Part shown: piece by piece, positions 60,331 to 64,000 of the stretch | Position numbering within the stretch: position 1 is the first letter of the stretch | How the letters are laid out: the number at the start of each line of letters is the position of its first letter | NCBI RefSeq assembly: GCF_003862475.1 | Contig: NZ_RRCO01000007.1 | Coordinates: forward strand, 1 to 64,000 | DNA: 64,000 nucleotides | Reading direction: 5' to 3' | Origin: Lachnoanaerobaculum gingivalis | Lineage (GTDB): Bacteria; Bacillota; Clostridia; Lachnospirales; Lachnospiraceae | The notes under the pieces: generated by a model | What the model was told of the DNA's origin: nothing | The model's input: only the letters and a program-made list of their open reading frames with translations | Database searches by the model: none | Position numbers and translations under genes: made by a program

Positions 60331-61695
60331 TTATTTATCCTTACTGTTTGCAGTAATTTCACCTTCACCTACGCCTTCTGTAGACTCCTTCATAAATAAA
60401 ACTTTAGGTGTCAAAACTATCAATATAAGATCCATCCATATACTGTAATTTCTTATGTAGTGTAGATCAAGCTTTAATTTATCATAAGGTGTTGTATTAT
60501 ACTTACCGTGAACCTGCGCATACCCTGTGAGTCCCGCCTTCATTTTAAGTCTCATTGAAAACTCCGGCAGCTCTTCCATATACCCTGCGGCAATCTCCGG
60601 CCTCTCAGGCCTTGGACCTACAAGACTCATCTCTCCCTTTATTATATTAAAAAGCTGTGGAAGTTCGTCAAATCTGGTGGCTCTTAAAATCTTTCCGACT
60701 GCAGTGATTCTGTCATCATCTTCTCCTGCAAGTCTTGCTATACCGTCTTTTTCCGCATCCTCTCTCATGGTCCTGAACTTATATATTTCAAAGAGCTTTC
60801 CGTCAAGAGTAAGTCTGGTCTGCTTATAAAAAATCGGACCTCTGTCTGTAAGATGTATTGCCGCACCGAAAATAACAAATAGAGGCATTGTAATTATTAT
60901 ACCTATTACACTGACTACAACATCTATAATTCTCTTTACAAGCATCTGATCGGCCTGAAGTCCTTCATTTCTTGAAAGAAGTATAGGTGTATCGAAAAGA
61001 TTCAAATTTGTGGAGGTTCTGATCAAGATATCACTTATCTTAGGTATCATATATACTCTGATACCTGCATCATAGCATTTCTTTAAAAGCAGGTTTCTAT
61101 CATGTGAAGGTATATCTCCTACAACCATACCTTCAAACTCCTCCGCTCTTTTCATTATTTCATCAATACCTACTTTGGTACTTATTACTCCGCCGATTAT
61201 ATACTTGTCATCTCTGGCACCTATTTTTTCCATTATGGAAAATACAGGTCTGTTTCCATAGACTACAAGAAGCCTTCTTGGCGGAAAGAGCACACTGTAT
61301 ATCCACTGAAATAAAAAAACCCAGGCACATACCAATGCGGCATCTATAAGAGTTAAAATTATAAATGATGTCGGTGCATGAAATCTTTTATCCACCAACG
61401 CAAGTATAATATATCCTATTACATTGGCTATCAAAAGAGACAGAATATGAGAATAAATTATATTTCCCCTTTTTAAATAGCCTATTTTCAATCCGCCATA
61501 TGTTTGTAAAAAGAAAAATAACAATGCCCCATACATTGCAGCCAGCAGCCAGATTCCTCTTCTCCAGAATCTTACTTCTATAATAGTATTCAGATGAAAA
61601 TACCATAGCGCCCAATAAAGCCCTATTTCTATTAGCAATATGATAGCCGCCGAACCGAATTTTACAATTCGTTTATACTGTTCCTTTGTATTCAT
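60331..61695 (-). CDS. Undecaprenyl-phosphate sugar phosphotransferase (WbaP/CpsE type)
   Basis: A 454-residue membrane enzyme that starts polysaccharide synthesis by moving a sugar phosphate onto undecaprenyl phosphate. Four N-terminal membrane segments (about 15-125), a Rossmann-like CoA-binding region (RRLLVVYGNRPVFSIMEKIG), a further membrane hairpin near 260-285, and the catalytic bacterial sugar transferase domain (FYKQTRLTLDGKLFEIYKFR; LPQLFNIIKGEMSLVGPRPE). The start at 61695 has GGAGGA upstream. It could serve the glycan exported by the 9-15 kb operon, but they are 45 kb apart. Confidence 0.92.
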   Translation of the reverse strand: MNTKEQYKRIVKFGSAAIILLIEIGLYWALWYFHLNTIIEVRFWRRGIWLLAAMYGALLFFFLQTYGGLKIGYLKRGNIIYSHILSLLIANVIGYIILALVDKRFHAPTSFIILTLIDAALVCAWVFLFQWIYSVLFPPRRLLVVYGNRPVFSIMEKIGARDDKYIIGGVISTKVGIDEIMKRAEEFEGMVVGDIPSHDRNLLLKKCYDAGIRVYMIPKISDILIRTSTNLNLFDTPILLSRNEGLQADQMLVKRIIDVVVSVIGIIITMPLFVIFGAAIHLTDRGPIFYKQTRLTLDGKLFEIYKFRTMREDAEKDGIARLAGEDDDRITAVGKILRATRFDELPQLFNIIKGEMSLVGPRPERPEIAAGYMEELPEFSMRLKMKAGLTGYAQVHGKYNTTPYDKLKLDLHYIRNYSIWMDLILIVLTPKVLFMKESTEGVGEGEITANSKDK

Positions 61696-61782
61696 ATCTC
61701 CTCCAATACCTCTCACTCCGATACTATTGTAGCATACTTTTAATATATGTATTTATAATTTTATATTAAGAGATAAAATCTT

Positions 61783-62742
61783 TTATACAGACCTTAGCAG
61801 ACTTTCAAGTTCATCGTATTTTTCAATATGATTTACCCTATCCCTTAATGCCGATGAGCCCTTCATACCATGAGTGTACCATGCAACATGCTTTCTCATC
61901 TTTCTTATGGCCATAATTTCATCATCATATTGCATTTGCAGTCTGCAATGTTTAAGTATCATATCTATAACTTCATCTTTTGTAGGCCTTTCTATACTTT
62001 CCCCGTTCAAATATCCTCTGATCTCTTTGAATATCCATGGATTTCCTCTTGCCGCTCTGGCAATCATTATTCCGTCACAGCCCGTATACTCATACATTTC
62101 TTTTGCACTTTTTCCGTCTACCACATCTCCGTTTCCAATTACAGGAATATCAAGCTCTGACTTTACGGCCTTTATAATGCTCCAATCAGCCTTACCCGAA
62201 TAATACTGTTCTCTGGTTCTGGCATGTACGGCAACAGCACTTACCCCTGCCGCTTCAGCTATTTTAGCAATTTCAACCGCATTGATATTGTCGTCATTGA
62301 AACCTTTTCTTATCTTTAATGTAATAGGCTTTTTTACACTCTTTACAAGCTTTGTGAGTATCTCCTCTACAAGTTTCGGATTTTTCATAAGCGCCGAGCC
62401 TTCACCGTTATTTACTATCTTAGGCACAGGACAACCCATATTGAAGTCGAATATATCAAAGTCTCTTTCCTCTATACTTGCGGCCATCTGTGCAATTATA
62501 TCAGGATCCGATCCGAAAAGCTGCAACGCAACAGGATGTTCCCCTTTATCTATTTTCATAAGTGGTTCCGTGTTTTTGTTTTTAAAATAGATAGCCTTTG
62601 CACTCACCATCTCTGTAACGAGAAGTGAAGCTCCCATTTCTTTGCATAAATGACGAAATGGCAAGTCACTTACACCTGCCATTGGTCCTAGGCACAAACC
62701 GCCTTCTATATTTATATTTCCGATTTTAAAATCTTTTAGCAT
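61783..62742 (-). CDS. dusB: tRNA-dihydrouridine synthase
   Basis: A 319-residue flavoenzyme reducing uridines in the D-loop of tRNAs. TIM-barrel marks: GPMAGVSDLPFRHLCKEMGA (about 18-37), the catalytic cysteine in DFNMGCPVPKIVNNGEGSAL (about 100), HARTREQYYSGKADW (about 170) and GNGDV and GIMIARAARGNPW (about 195-235). It is last in pfkA-DUF6145-gtrA-dusB and overlaps gtrA by one base (TAATG). Confidence 0.95.
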   Translation of the reverse strand: MLKDFKIGNINIEGGLCLGPMAGVSDLPFRHLCKEMGASLLVTEMVSAKAIYFKNKNTEPLMKIDKGEHPVALQLFGSDPDIIAQMAASIEERDFDIFDFNMGCPVPKIVNNGEGSALMKNPKLVEEILTKLVKSVKKPITLKIRKGFNDDNINAVEIAKIAEAAGVSAVAVHARTREQYYSGKADWSIIKAVKSELDIPVIGNGDVVDGKSAKEMYEYTGCDGIMIARAARGNPWIFKEIRGYLNGESIERPTKDEVIDMILKHCRLQMQYDDEIMAIRKMRKHVAWYTHGMKGSSALRDRVNHIEKYDELESLLRSV

Positions 62743-63176
62743 TATTCCTTATTCTTTCTAAAAATAAACAGCTTTGAAAAAATATAATTAAGTATAACTA
62801 CGACCACACTTGAAACTATTTTTGCAATTATCCAGTTTCTCTTTAATAAGTCCACTCCAACAAACATAATCGCCGTGTCCAAAAAACCTGTAAACAATCT
62901 CGCTGTAATAAAACCTGACAGTTCAACCGCCAGTTTTGAAAACTCGAAGCTTTTACTTTTAAATACCCATATTTTATTTGTTATAAAGGCAAAAAGAACG
63001 GATAATATCCATGCAATTGTATTGGATACCAAGTTCGGAAATTGAAGTTTTGTATAGCAAATATGATATGCCGCAAAATTTACGAGAGTGGTCAGCACAC
63101 CGAAAATAAGATACAGTATTACACTCTCATATTTTTTTATATAATATGATATTCTTTCAAGCATATTATTCTGCAC
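62742..63176 (-). CDS. GtrA-family membrane protein
   Basis: A 144-residue protein with four membrane helices in the GtrA pattern (LIFGVLTTLVNFAAYHICY; NTIAWILSVLFAFITNKIWV). Family members are thought to move undecaprenyl-linked sugars across the membrane. It overlaps the upstream gene by 11 bases. Confidence 0.88.
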   Translation of the reverse strand: MQNNMLERISYYIKKYESVILYLIFGVLTTLVNFAAYHICYTKLQFPNLVSNTIAWILSVLFAFITNKIWVFKSKSFEFSKLAVELSGFITARLFTGFLDTAIMFVGVDLLKRNWIIAKIVSSVVVVILNYIFSKLFIFRKNKE

Positions 63177-63534
63177 TCTCTCCCAATATCACCACTTTAT
63201 AAAACAATTCCAGCTGCGACAAAAGCTCTTCTTTTTTTCTTTGGTATAAACTTATCTTCAAGCCGCTCTCTATCTCGTCAAAATAAAAATCGGCATCATC
63301 AACTCTAACACAAAAGCTCAAATTTCCGAACTTATCAAACTCCATGGTAAGTATGCCTCCCGCCTCTTCGGCAAAAGACACACACATTATTTTGAGTTCA
63401 TTTTTTATCTCATCCGGCAAAAGCTTGAACTTTTCATTGAAATAATACTTCTGAACATATGAGCTGGCACCACATAGCACCATATTTTCACTGTTTGTCC
63501 AATCGTAATTATATCCGTCCATCATTTCAGGCAT
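63166..63534 (-). CDS. DUF6145-like protein
   Basis: A 122-residue soluble protein (NMVLCGASSYVQKYYFNEKF; IMCVSFAEEAGGILTMEFDK). The pattern fits DUF6145, a conserved Lachnospiraceae protein of unknown function found near pfkA. The start could be residue 1, 4 or 5. It begins one base after the pfkA stop. Confidence 0.7.
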   Translation of the reverse strand: MPEMMDGYNYDWTNSENMVLCGASSYVQKYYFNEKFKLLPDEIKNELKIMCVSFAEEAGGILTMEFDKFGNLSFCVRVDDADFYFDEIESGLKISLYQRKKEELLSQLELFYKVVILGESAE

Positions 63535-63535
63535 A

Positions 63536-64000
63536 TTATCTTACCAAAAGCTTGCTTATTCTGAATTGATCTTCCGGTATATCCTTAGTCATTGCCAATG
63601 CTTCCTGAATATCAAAGTCAACATACTCACCGTTTTTGTATGCAACAAGTCTGTTTGACTTACCGGCCAATAAAAGCTCTACAGCCTTTGCGCCCATAAT
63701 TGACGCATAAACTCTGTCCTTACATGTAGGCGCACCACCTCTTTGCATGTAACCGAGGATTGTAGCTCTTGTCTCAATTCCTGTAGCAGCTTCTATTCTC
63801 TTTGCCATGGAAGTTGAATGTCCGATTCCCTCGGCATTGATTATGATATGATGCTTTTTTCCACGTTTTCTGTTTTCAATGATTCTGTCTATCAACACCT
63901 GCTCGTTTCCGTCATATCTCTCAGGTAAAAGCACATCCTCGGCACCGTTTGCAAATCCGCACCAAAGTGCAATATATCCTGCATTTCTACCCATTACCTC
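63536..64000 (-). CDS. pfkA: 6-phosphofructokinase, C-terminal part (runs off the window)
   Basis: At least 155 residues of ATP-dependent phosphofructokinase, the committed step of glycolysis. The fragment starts in the EVMGRNAGYIAL motif (substrate-binding MGR) and includes GYMQRGGAPTCKDRVYASIM, typical of PfkA. The 5' part lies beyond position 64000. Confidence 0.93.
   Translation of the reverse strand, partial: EVMGRNAGYIALWCGFANGAEDVLLPERYDGNEQVLIDRIIENRKRGKKHHIIINAEGIGHSTSMAKRIEAATGIETRATILGYMQRGGAPTCKDRVYASIMGAKAVELLLAGKSNRLVAYKNGEYVDFDIQEALAMTKDIPEDQFRISKLLVR

Overview
The window looks like chromosomal DNA of a low-GC, anaerobic Firmicute, most probably a member of Lachnospiraceae. 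Supporting signs are the rRNA sequence type, [FeFe]-hydrogenase genes, HrcA/CIRCE heat-shock control, several secreted proteins with WYYF/WYYL cell-wall-binding repeats, and a DUF6145-like gene next to pfkA. Genus level is inference only; no database was searched.

Layout. (1) 1-2.03 kb: a minus-strand 16S gene with tandem rrn promoters; the rest of this rRNA operon lies off the left edge. (2) 2.03-6.42 kb, plus strand: holA, xpt, a metallophosphoesterase, an rRNA methyltransferase, rdgB and a second metallophosphoesterase. (3) 6.46-9.16 kb: a secreted repeat protein and a gene-free stretch that encodes a strong candidate for a ~500-nt structured non-coding RNA. (4) 9.16-15.7 kb, minus strand: rfbC, an ABC-2 polysaccharide exporter (Wzm/Wzt type) and a 1237-residue glycosyltransferase. 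(5) 15.8-20.6 kb: hrcA-grpE-dnaK-dnaJ with promoter and CIRCE. (6) 20.7-25.1 kb: a tryptophanase-family lyase, an NSS amino-acid transporter and a divergent YheO-like regulator. (7) 25.2-26.2 kb: a secreted repeat protein and a 37-residue membrane peptide.

(8) 26.2-37.6 kb is accessory: a decayed Tn4451-like mobilisable element (TnpW, replication protein, MobL-type relaxase, DUF3847, sigma factor, large serine recombinase) carrying a PadR/HEAT/unknown three-gene cargo, an unidentified gene and an IS30 copy, followed by an IS200. (9) 37.6-40.5 kb: tRNA-Pro, a secreted protein disrupted at an A-tract, an Mbeg1-like hydrolase and small proteins. (10) 40.5-47.3 kb: a prophage remnant (capsid and antirepressor fragments, repressors, DinD, integrase, XRE/ImmA pair).

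(11) 47.5-53.7 kb, minus strand: a complete rRNA operon with unusual gene order, 16S-5S-tRNA-Ala-23S, then seven tRNAs; tRNA-Ser is separate upstream. (12) 53.8-64 kb, minus strand: DUF6630-like gene, hydrogenase pair, recA-recX with a LexA-type box, a sugar transferase, and pfkA-DUF6145-gtrA-dusB.

Main points for a second look: the 8.4-8.9 kb RNA; the rRNA gene order; many frameshifts at short homopolymers confined to accessory and surface genes; a nested inverted repeat that looks like oriT; and a divergent small-RNA/mini-protein pair at 46.1-46.3 kb.
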